From the NCBI GenBank assembly GCA_963735445.1, contig CAVTLC010000013.1:1-64000 (forward strand): 64,000 nt of DNA. Reading direction: 5' to 3'. Below the pieces are notes generated by a model. That model was not told the origin of the DNA. It saw only the letters and a list, made by a program, of their open reading frames with translations, and made no database searches. Numbering within the stretch: the stretch's first letter is position 1; each line of letters opens with the position of its first letter. A program made the position numbers and the translations under genes. Source of the DNA: AP-15 sp963735445. GTDB lineage: Bacteria; Pseudomonadota; Alphaproteobacteria; ATCC43930; CGMCC-115725. This document shows, piece by piece, positions 35,594 to 45,605 of this stretch.

Positions 35594-38512
35594 ATGCCCT
35601 TTGACAATCATCCTGCGCCAAACCTGGAGGCGCGGTTACGTCGCGAGATCCGCGGCGAGGTGTTGTTCGACGCGTTCAGCCGCGGGCGCTACAGCACCGA
35701 TGCCTCGATCTATCAGATCGAGCCGTTGGGCGTCGTCGTGCCGCGTGATCGCGAGGATGCCGCGGTCGCGATCACTGTCGCCCGTGAGGAGGGTGTTCCG
35801 GTGTTGGCGCGGGGTGCGGGGACCTCGCAGTGCGGGCAAACCGTCGCCAAGGCACTCGTCATCGATTGTTCAAAGCATCTGAGCCGGGTGGTTTCGGTCG
35901 ATGTCGAGGGACGCCGGGCGCGGGTCGAGCCAGGGGTGGTGCTCGATCGGCTCAATCGCTCATTGCGGCAACACAAGCTGTTCTTCCCGGTCGATCCGTC
36001 GACCGCGAGCCGGGCGACGATCGGCGGCATGACCGCCAATAACAGCTGCGGCTCGCGCTCGATCCGCTACGGCAACATGGTCCACAATGTCCGCGGCATC
36101 GATGCGCTGCTCGCCGACGGCACCCGCGCGTGGTTTGGCGAGGTGGCCGGAAATTTCGATGACGATGGCGATGGCGGCGGTGATGGCGTCGGCGGCCCTA
36201 TGCCCGCGCGTTATCGCGACCTCGTGCAACGCCTGCGCGCCCTGCACCGCCGCGAAGCCGACGAGATCGCGCGCCGCTTTCCGCAGGTGTTGCGCCGGGT
36301 CGGCGGCTACAACATCGATTCGATTGACGATAACGGCCACAACATGGCGCGGCTGCTGGTCGGCTCGGAAGGCACCCTCGCCTTTTTCAACGAGATCGAG
36401 CTCGATCTGCAGCCGATCCCGCCGCACCGGGTTCTCGGCATCTGCCATTTCCCGACCTTTTACAGCGCCATGGCGTCGACGCGAAAAATCGTCGAGCTGG
36501 GGCCGAGCGCGGTCGAGCTGGTCGATCGCACGATGATCGACCTGTCGCGCGACATTCCGCTGTTTCGCACTGTCGTCGACCAATTTGTCCGGGGCGAGCC
36601 GGCGGCATTGCTGCTGACCGAATTCGCCGGCGACGACCCCGCCGACAATTTGCGGCGGCTAAAGGCGCTGCATGAGCTGATGGGCGATCTCGGCTTTCCG
36701 GATGCTGTCGTCGACGCAATCGACCCGGCGTTTCAGGCGGCGGTCTTGGATGTCCGCGCCCAAGGCCTCAACATCATGATGTCGATGAAGGGCGACGGCA
36801 AACCGGTCTCGTTTCTCGAAGACTGTGCGGTGCGGCTCGAAGATCTTGCCGATTACACCGATCGCCTGACGCGCATTTTCGAAAAGCACGGCACCTACGG
36901 AACCTGGTACGCGCACGCCTCGGTCGGCTGCCTGCATGTGCGGCCGGTGCTCAACCTTAAACAGGAACTCGAAGTCAAAAAGATGCGGGCGATCGCCGAG
37001 GAGGCGTTTGCGATGGTCCGCGAATACAAAGGCTCGCATTCGGGCGAGCATGGCGACGGGCTGGTGCGCTCCGAATTTCACGAAGCGATGTTTGGCGGAC
37101 GCCTGGTGCGGGCCTTCGAGGAGGTCAAGGACGCCTTTGACCCGCAGGGTCTGTTCAACCCCGGCAAGATTGTGCGGCCGCCAAGGATGGACGACCGCGA
37201 CCTGTTCCGCTTCAAACCGGATTACCGGCCGTTGCCGATCGCCACCGCGCTCGACTGGTCGGAATGGGGCGGGTTCGCCGCCGCGACCGAGATGTGCAAC
37301 AACAACGGCGCCTGCCGGGTGCGCGATCCCGGGGTGATGTGCCCATCGTTTCGCGCGACCGGCGACGAGCAGCATCTGACCCGCGGCCGCGCCAACACAT
37401 TGCGATTGGCGCTGTCCGGGCAGCTTGGGCCAGACGCGTTGGTTGCGCCCGAGATGCGGGAGACGATGGATCTTTGCATCTCATGCAAGGGATGCCGCCG
37501 CGAATGCCCGACCGGTGTCGACATGGCGCGGATGAAGATCGAATTCCTGCACCATTACCGCCGCCATCACCCGCTATCGCGGCGCGACCGCCTGATCGCC
37601 TATCTGCCGCGTTACGCGCCTCATGCGGCGCGGCTGGCGCCGTTGCTCAATCTGCGTAATCGGGTGCCATTCCTGGCGCAGCTTGGCGAACGTCAGCTGG
37701 GCTTCAGTGCGGCGCGAAAATTACCGCAATGGTCGGCACAGCCCTATCGTGCGGCCTCGACCGGGCACGGCCGCGAGGTCGTGCTGTTGGTCGACACCTT
37801 CAACCGCTATTTCGAGCCGGAAAACGCCCGGGCCGCCGAGCGCGTGCTGACCCGCGCCGGCTATCGCGTCGTCAGTCCCGATCCGGCGCGCGGCCGGCCA
37901 TTGTGTTGTGGGCGGACTTTTCTCGCCGCCGGTCTCGTTGACGAGGCGCGCAAGGAAGCCGGCCGCACCATCGCGGCATTAACGCCGTTTGTGCAGTCGG
38001 GCACGCCGATCATCGGACTGGAACCGTCGTGTCTCCTGACCTTGCGCGACGAATTTCCAGCGATCGTACCGGGGCCGACGGCAAAGGCGCTTGCCGGCCA
38101 TGCCCAGCTGTTCGAGGAATTTGCCGATACCGAACGCCAAGCTGGCCGGTTTGACCTCGCCCTAAAGCCGATGCCGGGACGTAGCGCATTGCTCCACGGC
38201 CATTGTCACCAGAAGGCCTTTGCCACAGTCGACGCCGCAGTCAAAGCGTTGCAGCTGATCCCGGATCTGACGGTCGAAACGTTTGATTCGACGTGCTGCG
38301 GCATGGCGGGCGCGTTTGGCTATGAGGCCGAGCATTATGCGATGTCGATCAAGATCGGCGAACTCGGCGTATTGCCCAAGATGCGCGATGCCCCACCCGA
38401 CACGATTCTCGCAGCCTGCGGCACCAGTTGCCGTCATCAGATCGCCGATGCCGCCGGCCGCGAGGCCCGGCATATTGTCCGCATTCTCGACGATGCGCTG
38501 ATCGCGGCGTGA
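35594..38512 (+). CDS. FAD-linked oxidase / 4Fe-4S fusion (GlcD-GlcF-type, D-2-hydroxyacid dehydrogenase)
   Basis: 972 aa single-chain enzyme. Residues 1-250 are a PCMH-type FAD domain (EDAAVAI, ARGAGTSQCGQ), followed by the FAD-oxidase C-terminal domain (HVRPVLN, SGEHGDGLVRSEF). Next come two Fe-S motifs (the CNNNGACR region and CISCKGCRRECP near 627-638) and two CCG electron-transfer domains (LCCGRTF, CCGMAGAFG). Fusions of this layout oxidise D-lactate, glycolate or D-2-hydroxyglutarate and pass electrons to quinone. A short acidic/Gly insertion (DDDGDGGGDG) near 191-201 is unusual. It is a single-gene unit. Confidence 0.92.
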   Translation: MPFDNHPAPNLEARLRREIRGEVLFDAFSRGRYSTDASIYQIEPLGVVVPRDREDAAVAITVAREEGVPVLARGAGTSQCGQTVAKALVIDCSKHLSRVVSVDVEGRRARVEPGVVLDRLNRSLRQHKLFFPVDPSTASRATIGGMTANNSCGSRSIRYGNMVHNVRGIDALLADGTRAWFGEVAGNFDDDGDGGGDGVGGPMPARYRDLVQRLRALHRREADEIARRFPQVLRRVGGYNIDSIDDNGHNMARLLVGSEGTLAFFNEIELDLQPIPPHRVLGICHFPTFYSAMASTRKIVELGPSAVELVDRTMIDLSRDIPLFRTVVDQFVRGEPAALLLTEFAGDDPADNLRRLKALHELMGDLGFPDAVVDAIDPAFQAAVLDVRAQGLNIMMSMKGDGKPVSFLEDCAVRLEDLADYTDRLTRIFEKHGTYGTWYAHASVGCLHVRPVLNLKQELEVKKMRAIAEEAFAMVREYKGSHSGEHGDGLVRSEFHEAMFGGRLVRAFEEVKDAFDPQGLFNPGKIVRPPRMDDRDLFRFKPDYRPLPIATALDWSEWGGFAAATEMCNNNGACRVRDPGVMCPSFRATGDEQHLTRGRANTLRLALSGQLGPDALVAPEMRETMDLCISCKGCRRECPTGVDMARMKIEFLHHYRRHHPLSRRDRLIAYLPRYAPHAARLAPLLNLRNRVPFLAQLGERQLGFSAARKLPQWSAQPYRAASTGHGREVVLLVDTFNRYFEPENARAAERVLTRAGYRVVSPDPARGRPLCCGRTFLAAGLVDEARKEAGRTIAALTPFVQSGTPIIGLEPSCLLTLRDEFPAIVPGPTAKALAGHAQLFEEFADTERQAGRFDLALKPMPGRSALLHGHCHQKAFATVDAAVKALQLIPDLTVETFDSTCCGMAGAFGYEAEHYAMSIKIGELGVLPKMRDAPPDTILAACGTSCRHQIADAAGREARHIVRILDDALIAA

Positions 38513-38580
38513 GTTATTTTCGCCGTCAACCGACCGCTGGACGCGCGGCGACCGGAAGAAGTCGACCGGAGAGCAGTTGA

Positions 38581-40030
38581 ATGCCGGTTGGCTCGATCCT
38601 TGTCTACATTACCAGCCACGTCGACAACGCGATCGGCGAGAACGTTATCAAATTGCCGTTGCTGCTGGCGCTAAGCAGCGGTTTTCCATCGGCAAAAATC
38701 TCGTGGGTTCCGGGCACCGGGGGCGCCTTTTACTTGCAGAACGAGCTGGCGCCGTTGGTCGATGGGCGGATCAGCGAATTCATCACCGATCTCGACATTC
38801 CAGTGGATCCACGTTCGGCGCTCCGCGTAAGACATCCGATCCTGAAGCGCCGGTTCGATCTGATTATTGACACGCAACGCTATCTCGGCCGCACGCTGTT
38901 CTTGCGGCGCATCCCGCATGATCGATTTATCAGTGGGACTTGGCGCTATTTCTTTTCGAATGCGCGCCCGCCACGAGGCGTCTCGCGGCGACCGCCGCGG
39001 CTGACCGACAAGCTGCTTGGCCTCGCCGCCGCTGCCGCCGGACACGAGATCCCGGTGCCGAACCCGATCCCGATACCACCGAGCCTGCGCCGGCGTGCGG
39101 CGGAACTGCTGCCGCCGGGCCCAATTTATGTCGCCTTTTCCCCCGGAGCTGGTGTCAAGCATACCGGCAAATGTTGGCCACTCGACCGCTTTATCGCCTT
39201 GGCGCAGCAGCAGGTCGAGCGCGGGCGGGTTCCGGTATTTTTTATTGGACCGGACGAACGCGACTGGCGCGAGCCTCTCGGCCGGGCAGTGCCGCAGGCG
39301 CTGTTCCCCGAGCAGCAAAGCGATGATGCCGCTCCCATGGCCGCTCGAGGACCGTGTTTGGTTGTGGCGCTCGCCGAGCGGGTGTCGGCAGCTGTCGCCA
39401 ATTGCTCGGGGACGGGTCATCTCCTGGCTGCCGGCGGGGCGCCAATGGTTTCGCTCTATGGACCGACGCGCCCCGAGAAATACGCACCGTTTTCGCGAGC
39501 ACTGGTCTGTCTGAAGGCGCAAGATTTCGGTTCGGAAAGCATCGACGCCATCCCGTTGAGCGCCGTCGCCGCGGCGCTGGAGCGGCAGGTGGCGATCGGC
39601 CCCGCCGCCGCGGGAATTCCCTCGTCGGCAGCGGCAAACTCTGGGCCTTTGCTGGCGCCGATCTCGGTCGGGGAACTGCTCGACAAGATCACCATTCTCG
39701 AAATCAAAGCCGAGCGGATAACCGACCCGGCAAAGCACGACAACGTGCTGCGCGAGCTCGAACTCGCTAAACACGGTGCGTGGGCATCAAGTTAAGATGA
39801 CAGCGGAATTAGAGGCGCTGTGCCGAGAACTCGGCAGCGTCAATCGAGCGCTTTGGGACATTGAGGACAAGCTGCGCTATTGCGAGCATCAGCAGAGATT
39901 TGATGCGGAGTTCATCGAGTTGGCGCGCAGCGTGTATCACACCAACGATCGCCGGGCGGCGGTCAAGCGACGTCTGAACGAATTGACCGGCTCGGACATT
40001 ATCGAGGAGAAGTCCTATTACGAGCGGTGA
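38581..40030 (+). CDS. GT9 (heptosyltransferase-like) glycosyltransferase fused to DUF6165, frameshifted
   Basis: About 482 aa after correction. Residues 1-345 fit a family-9 glycosyltransferase: SPGAGVKHTGKCWPLDRF and CSGTGHLLAAGGAP followed by LYGPTRPEKYAPF bind the nucleotide sugar. The same frame then runs into DUF6165 (ISVGELLDKITILEIKAERI). After one extra G at 39775-39776 the domain continues in the next frame (LWDIEDKLRYCEH, ARSVYHTNDRRA, EEKSYYER). DUF6165 is normally a separate protein of about 130 aa beside glycan genes; here it appears as a fusion. The target glycan is unknown. Confidence 0.8.
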
Positions 40031-40096
40031 TTTGCACTACTCGGGGACGATCCTTCGGATGATGCAAGCCGGTGATTTGCAAAAGAGCGGACCGCG

Positions 40097-40783
40097 ATGA
40101 CTGACGATGCAGAATTGCCCGAGCGCGCGCGGGCATTGCTCGATTTCTGGTTCGGGCCGCCCGGTGACCCGGAGCGCGAGAAGCACCGCGAGATCTGGTT
40201 CAAGAGCACGACCGAATTCGACGACGCATTGCGCCAAAATTTTCTCGCCGACTATGAAGCCGCCGCCGCGGGAAAGCTGGAATCGTGGGAAACGACGCCA
40301 GAGGGAACGCTCGCCCTGCTGCTGCTGCTCGACCAGGTGCCGCGCAATATCTTTCGTGGCATGCCACGCACTTACGCGACTGATGCTGCGGCGCGCGCTG
40401 TAGCCGATCGGGCGCTTGCCCGCGGCTTTGACCAGATGGTCGTGCCGGCATGGCGGTTGTTTTTTTACATGCCGTTTCATCATAGCGAGGATCTCGGCGA
40501 CCAGCGCCGGGCAGTGGCGCTGTCAGCGACCCTGCAACGAAATCGCGATCGTGGCGGGTCCCTGCGCCGTTACGGGCGACCCTATGTCGAGGTCATCGAG
40601 CGCTTCGGGCGCTTCCCGCACCGCAACGCGATCCTCGGCCGGCAATCGACGCCAGAGGAGATCGCGTTTATGGCAGAGCACGAAAGGCGCAAGGATCAGC
40701 AATCCAACGCGTCACCGCCGACGCAACGGTGCGAAGTAATCCGTTTGCCGGGTCCGGCAGTCCGCTGGTTCGCCGGAATTTGA
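40097..40783 (+). CDS. DUF924 family protein
   Basis: 228 aa. The DUF924 pattern is complete: LLDFWFGPPGDPE near the start, LLLLLDQVPRNIFRG in the middle, FFYMPFHHSEDLGDQ and FGRFPHRNAILGR towards the end. The fold is helical and TPR-like; no biochemical role is established. The last 25 residues are a basic, unconserved tail. The gene follows the DUF6165 end by 66 nt on the same strand. Confidence 0.9.
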   Translation: MTDDAELPERARALLDFWFGPPGDPEREKHREIWFKSTTEFDDALRQNFLADYEAAAAGKLESWETTPEGTLALLLLLDQVPRNIFRGMPRTYATDAAARAVADRALARGFDQMVVPAWRLFFYMPFHHSEDLGDQRRAVALSATLQRNRDRGGSLRRYGRPYVEVIERFGRFPHRNAILGRQSTPEEIAFMAEHERRKDQQSNASPPTQRCEVIRLPGPAVRWFAGI

Positions 40784-41108
40784 CGGTCGACACGCCGCCC
40801 TGCCTTAATAACAGACCACCACCGCGGCATTGTCTGTTGCGAGGAGATGTCGAATTAGCCCAACGCTGCCTCGCAATGGTTGATAAGAGAGAGTTCTCAT
40901 GCGCCCAATCTAATAGAACTGAAGACTTTCTGCGAATTTTTGGCAGCGATATAGCAGATCACCCATTCATTTTTGCCGAGGCCGCAGTTTGTATCGCTTC
41001 ACTAATCAGCTTTCTCAATAAAAGGCGGATCGTATTCCTTCTGGGCTTGTTATCTCGCGGTGATCTCAGGCAAGAGATCCATCCCTGATGCCTAGGAGGA
41101 CTGGTAAG
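40784..41108. other. Intergenic region, no gene seen
   Basis: 325 nt. An open frame of 119 codons covers it, but it overlaps the DUF924 end and has no family match or ribosome-binding site. The base composition is more AT-rich than its surroundings from about 40900 to 41060, which would suit a promoter for the next gene. Confidence 0.5.
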
Positions 41109-41454
41109 ATGTGGAGAAATCTTCGGATAGCCGCGATCGTCTCGGCTTTTGTTTTGGGCAGTACCGCGGTCGGATTTGCGCAAGGGACGGGTGCCGCCGG
41201 CGGCGGATCGGCCGGCACCGGTGGGACTTCCGCCGGCAGCGGAATGAGCGGTAGCGGCTCGACTTCCGGCGGGCTTGGCACCGGTTCGGGGTCGATGGGA
41301 AGCACCTCGGGGACGAGCGGCAGCAGCATCGGAACCTCGGGGACGAGCGGCAGCAGCCTACGGGTCGGGTTCCTCGACCGGAGCCGGTGACACGTCGTCC
41401 AGCACCAGCGGCTCGGGCTCGTCTCCAGCCGGCGCCGGCTCTACCGGGCGCTAA
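41109..41454 (+). CDS. Small secreted Gly/Ser-rich repetitive protein, frameshifted near the end
   Basis: About 114 aa after correction. AGGAGG lies about 10 nt before ATG 41109. A signal peptide (IAAIVSAFVLGSTAVGFAQ) precedes a low-complexity chain of Gly, Ser, Thr and Ala with GTSGTSGSS-type repeats. The uncorrected frame ends at 41390 in a basic sequence (RVGFLDRSR) unlike the rest. Removing one C at 41357-41358 instead continues YGSGSSTGAG... to a TAA at 41452-41454 with the same composition. No function can be named; similar proteins are surface or cell-wall associated. Confidence 0.65.
41304..41357 (+). repeat. 24-nt direct repeat with 30-nt period
   Basis: ACCTCGGGGACGAGCGGCAG plus AGC occurs at 41304-41327 and again at 41334-41357 inside the Gly/Ser-rich gene, giving a ten-residue protein repeat. 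The predicted frame error lies directly at the end of the second copy, a place where slippage or misassembly is likely. Confidence 0.75.
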
Positions 41455-41694
41455 ACTAAGGTAGCGTAGATCAACGGCATCGGCTCGGCTCTAAGCCGGG
41501 CCGATGTTCTCCTGTATCGGAAAAGGCGCTGCTCGACGCGTAACAAGATGCTCGTAAGGTAATCAGCCCCGATCTGGGTGCTGGCTTGTTCAGGATTGCC
41601 GGCCTTCCCCAATCTAGTTTATCCCTCTGGAACGATGGCGGGCGCGCCTCCATGACGAGGCGAAGCTGCGAAACCCAGCCGAGCGAGGGAGCAA

Positions 41695-42874
41695 ATGCCT
41701 TTCACAAGATTTAACACGAGCCGTTCTTGTCGCGACCGTCTTTCTAGCCACCGCGTCTGCAGTATCTGCGCAGACGCTGATCGTCGGCAATGACGAGAAG
41801 CAGGGCGCAGATCAGAATTTAAAGCCGATCTTCCGCGAGCCCGGCCACGATTCATTGTCAATTATCGACATTTCCAAGCCGGATACGCCGAAGATCACGG
41901 CAACAATCCCACTGATGAATTCGGTCGCCGGGCCGCCGACCAATTTGGCGGTGACGCCATCGGGAGATATCGCGATAGTCGCCAACTCCCTGATGCCGGT
42001 GGTCCAGGGTTGGGCGCATCGTCTCGATCCCGACGACAAGGTGTTTGTCGTCGATCTCAAAGCAAGCCCGCCCAACATCATCGGGACGGTCAAGGTCGGC
42101 AAACAGCCTTCGGGTTTGGCGATCAGTCCAAAGGGTGATCTCGCTTTGGTCGCCAATCGCGGCGACGGCACGCTGTCGGTGCTGGCGATTAACGGAAAGA
42201 ATGTCCTCGTTACCGGCACCGTACCGATCGGAACCGCCACCGACCAGGTCTCCGCGGTCGCCATCACTCCGGACGGCAGGCACGCGCTCGCGGCGAAACC
42301 AGGCGCCAACAAAGTCGCGATGCTTGCGATCGACGGTGACAAGGTGAGTTACGACAACCGCGACCTGCCGACCGGGATTTTCCCCTACAACATCGTGATA
42401 TCCCCCGACGGCAAGCTGGCGTTGACCGCGGACACTGGTAATGGCGGCAGTTCCGATGGCAATGCCGACACGGTGGGGGTCATCGATCTGACTGCCACGC
42501 CGCCGCGGGTCGTCGATCACGTTACCGTCGGGGATTCTCCGGAAGGACTGGCGATCAGCCCAAAGGGCAATCTGGCGGTCTCGGTCCAGGCTGAAGGCTC
42601 GAACCGGCCAAAGAGCGATTTCTACCACCATGCCGGCGGCAGCGTCGCGGTGCTCGCGATCGACGGTAACAAAGTCACAAAGGTCGGTTCGATCACGGTC
42701 GGCGCGCTGCCGGAAGGCGTCGCCTTCAGCGCCGATGGCAGCCATATCTATGTCGGCAATTTTATCGACGGTGATATGTCGGTGCTCAAGGTCGACGGCA
42801 CCAATGTCACCGACACCGGCCAACGACTGAAATTGCCGGGCCACCCCGCCTCGATGCGCGCCGGCCCGCAATAG
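41695..42874 (+). CDS. Secreted YncE-like beta-propeller protein, frameshifted in the signal peptide
   Basis: About 392 aa after correction. GAGGGAG precedes ATG 41695 (MPFTRF). Removing one A of the AA at 41713-41714 then gives TRAVLVATVFLATASAVSAQ, a good signal peptide, in frame with the main body. The body (open from 41855) is a lactonase/YncE-type seven-bladed propeller with repeated GLAISPKGDLALVANRGDG-type blades. Such proteins are periplasmic scaffolds or metabolite-binding proteins; no catalytic residues are evident. It converges with the MmgE/PrpD gene. Confidence 0.8.
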
Positions 42875-42946
42875 CGGGCGATAATCGCTTGCGCTCTGGT
42901 TGGCCGCCTGCGCCGCAGATAGACCAGCTCGGGAGCGAGGCGCCAG

Positions 42947-44308
42947 TTAGACGCGCAGTAGATCGATCAGCGCCGAAACGTGACGCTGCTCGCGAAAATC
43001 GTGAATGATCGCGAGGCTTGCTTCGATCTGCCGTTCGGGGACCCGGGCTAGCGGCACCAGGGTCCGGTACTTGCTGTCGACATCGGCCCAAGCGATGCCA
43101 CGGGCGCCGGCTCCCTTGGGTTCAAAAACGGTGTTCGTGGCGGTGCGGCCATCCGTCGTCCGGATTGTCACGGTGGCGCCCTGGCGATAGCGCGCCGCGT
43201 CTTCGGTGGGCGGGGGGCCAACCCGAATCTTGTCGATCAGGCGATGGATCACCGGGTCGGCAATCCTTGCCTGCGTTGCATTGCTCCATGAGAAGTCGCG
43301 ATCGGCTACTCCTGCCGCAAGGAAGTAGGCTGGGCTGTGCGCCATGCCGATCAGATCGGTCGGGTGCAATGGCCCGGTAAGTGCCGTGAAACCCGGACGC
43401 GACACCGTGATGCTCTCGACATCCTCCGGGACGATATCCGCAGTACTCGCCGCATTGGCGGCGGCCTCGGCGAGAGCATGATAGGGGTGGCCACCCGGCA
43501 CCAGCTTGATGGCCATGTCGGTGATGATGTCCCAGGATTGGCCAAGCCCGCGCGTTACACTCGCTGCGCCCGCCTCGCCGTCGGTTCCGCCATAAACCTC
43601 AAAGAACCCCCCTCGGGCTTCCAGGATCTTCTCTTCGGCCCGGTATCCGCGCTGCGCCGCGAGCGCCGCCTGAATACCCAGCGTCGCCGCCAGCCCGGCA
43701 TGATATTCGCGAGCGACGCTTGTATTGGCTGCCGCCATCAGGCCGCCGATCGATGTCGCGGACAAAGCGATGGCCTGAGCCAATTGCGGCGGCGTCAGCT
43801 GCAGCAGCCGGCCGGCAGCGACCGCCCCGCCAAAGATCGCGACGAGACAACCGTGAAACCCACGCGCGCGAAAGCCGGGGGTAATCGCTTCACCAATGCG
43901 CCCTGCCGCCTCGTAGCCGAGGACAATCGCCGTCAGGATGTCCCCACCTCGAGCATCGGTCCGCTCGGCGATCGCAAACCCGGTGGCGACCAAGGTCGTG
44001 CCGGCATGGACGATGTTGCGCAAGTCGCTGTCATCGGAGGCGGCGGCATCGCTCATGACAGCATTGACCTGCGCCGCATCGGCCGCCGGCAATCGAGGTC
44101 CCGGGTCAAACCACAGGGACGCCTCCGGCTTGCCGCCCCGCTCCTGGGCGAGCGAGCGAATGATCGCCGAGGATTCGAGGCCGCTGCCCATCGCTGCGCT
44201 GGCGATGGTGCTGGCGATCAGCATCGCCGCGTGCTCGACCGCTTGCGCGGGAAGGTCGGCCATCGAAGTTCCGGTCAAGAACTCCGCCAAGTCGCGGGCG
44301 ACGGTCAT
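42947..44308 (-). CDS. MmgE/PrpD family protein
   Basis: 453 aa from ATG 44308, with AAGAAGG just upstream; the in-frame start at 44344 is less likely. Family features are the helical N-domain (ALSATSIGGLMAAANTS), the MAIKLVPGGHPYHALAEA segment and the FEPKGAGARGIAWADVDSKY C-terminal part. PrpD is 2-methylcitrate dehydratase and cis-aconitate decarboxylase is a relative. This divergent member probably dehydrates or decarboxylates a small di- or tricarboxylate. It lies downstream of the 3-hydroxyisobutyrate-dehydrogenase-like gene (gap 92 nt) and may be in one unit with it. Confidence 0.88.
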   Translation of the reverse strand: MTVARDLAEFLTGTSMADLPAQAVEHAAMLIASTIASAAMGSGLESSAIIRSLAQERGGKPEASLWFDPGPRLPAADAAQVNAVMSDAAASDDSDLRNIVHAGTTLVATGFAIAERTDARGGDILTAIVLGYEAAGRIGEAITPGFRARGFHGCLVAIFGGAVAAGRLLQLTPPQLAQAIALSATSIGGLMAAANTSVAREYHAGLAATLGIQAALAAQRGYRAEEKILEARGGFFEVYGGTDGEAGAASVTRGLGQSWDIITDMAIKLVPGGHPYHALAEAAANAASTADIVPEDVESITVSRPGFTALTGPLHPTDLIGMAHSPAYFLAAGVADRDFSWSNATQARIADPVIHRLIDKIRVGPPPTEDAARYRQGATVTIRTTDGRTATNTVFEPKGAGARGIAWADVDSKYRTLVPLARVPERQIEASLAIIHDFREQRHVSALIDLLRV

Positions 44309-44400
44309 CCCATATTCCCTTCTTATTTCTGCCGGCCGGATCAACTCGGGCGCCGGATCAATCCGGGTATGGCGTTCGTCTCACCAGCAGAACTCGCGGC

Positions 44401-45336
44401 TTACTTCGGCTTGTCGGCATCGAGTATCGCGGCGATACGCTCGGGATCGGCGGCAAGGGGTGGAATGCCGGCGCGCTCGACTTGCAGGAGCTGACCGACC
44501 GTGCTGTTGCGAGTGCCCCAGCCGCGGTTCATCGCTTCGGTCAATTCCTCATACGCCATGTTGGCGAGGCGCATCGGCACCCCGACCTCACGACCGAGAC
44601 CAACCGCAAGCCCGACATCCTTGTGCAACAGACGCAGCGCAAAATCGGCCGGGTCGTGCTGCCCGCTCAAAAACCGGCCGAGCCGGTCGAAGGTGCGCTG
44701 CCGGCCCGTCGCACCCTGGCGCACTGCCTCCCATAGATCGAGCGGCTCGACCCCGGCCTTGATCCCCATCGTGAAGACCTCGGCGAGCGCTACCCCCAAG
44801 ACCGCGCTGGTGCAGTTGTGAACGAGCTTGGCGATCGATCCGGAGCCGATCGGGCCGATATAGGCCGCCTGGTCGCCCATCGCGTCGAGCACGCGTTTGT
44901 GGCGATTGAAGATCTGCTCATCCCCGCCGACCCAAATCGCCATCTTGCCGCTGGCCGCACCGCCTGGTCCGCCGCTGACGGGCGAGTCGAGCATGTAGAG
45001 GTTCTTCTCGGCGAAGATCGCGTGAATCTTGCGCACGACGGCTACCGAATTTGTCGACATGTCGAAGAACGCAGTATCGGGCCGCATACCCTCGATAAGT
45101 CCATTTGCCCCGAGCGCCACCGACTCGACATCGGCCGGCACCGGCAATGACGTGAAGATGACTTCGGTCTGCTCGGCGACCTGCTTTGGCGAATTGGCCC
45201 AGACCGCGCCTTTCGCTAGGAACGGCTCGGCGGCGGCGCGGCTCAAATCGTGCACGACAAGGTCATGCCCGGCCTTTTGTAGATTGGCCGCCATTCCCTT
45301 GCCCATCATGCCCAAGCCGATAAAACCTACGCGCAT
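44401..45336 (-). CDS. NAD(P)-dependent oxidoreductase, 3-hydroxyisobutyrate dehydrogenase/GarR type
   Basis: 311 aa beta-hydroxyacid dehydrogenase. The cofactor motif is GFIGLGMMG (4-12), the substrate motif DSPVSGGPGGA (117-127) and the catalytic Lys is K170 in GSIAKLVHN. The frame is open to 45486, but ATG 45336, with GGAGGGGAAG upstream, starts exactly at the Rossmann strand. Members oxidise 3-hydroxyisobutyrate, tartronate semialdehyde or similar acids. With the MmgE/PrpD gene it may form a small hydroxy-acid pathway. Confidence 0.9.
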   Translation of the reverse strand: MRVGFIGLGMMGKGMAANLQKAGHDLVVHDLSRAAAEPFLAKGAVWANSPKQVAEQTEVIFTSLPVPADVESVALGANGLIEGMRPDTAFFDMSTNSVAVVRKIHAIFAEKNLYMLDSPVSGGPGGAASGKMAIWVGGDEQIFNRHKRVLDAMGDQAAYIGPIGSGSIAKLVHNCTSAVLGVALAEVFTMGIKAGVEPLDLWEAVRQGATGRQRTFDRLGRFLSGQHDPADFALRLLHKDVGLAVGLGREVGVPMRLANMAYEELTEAMNRGWGTRNSTVGQLLQVERAGIPPLAADPERIAAILDADKPK

Positions 45337-45605
45337 CTTCCCCTCCATCGCTCGCAAAGCTGCTGTGGGAGGAGTTTCGCCGAGCGCCCGGCCCGAGCGC
45401 AAGGACAACCCCTCTCCCGAGTGTCGCGAGAGGACCGAAGCGTTGATAAAGGGCTGCGCGTGCGGGTCGCTATGTCGGCCACTCATCTACGCAAAAGCGG
45501 GCGTGTCGTAGGTGCGGAATATCGACATCGCCACTTGGCGGTCGCTCGTTGACCGAAAATGCGGGATAGTCGTCGCCAACACGAGAGCCCCGAGGGGAGG
45601 ATAGG

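Noticed and set aside
40729..41088. 119-codon frame after the DUF924 gene
   Set aside because: Overlaps the end of DUF924, has no ribosome-binding site and no recognisable features; region left as intergenic.
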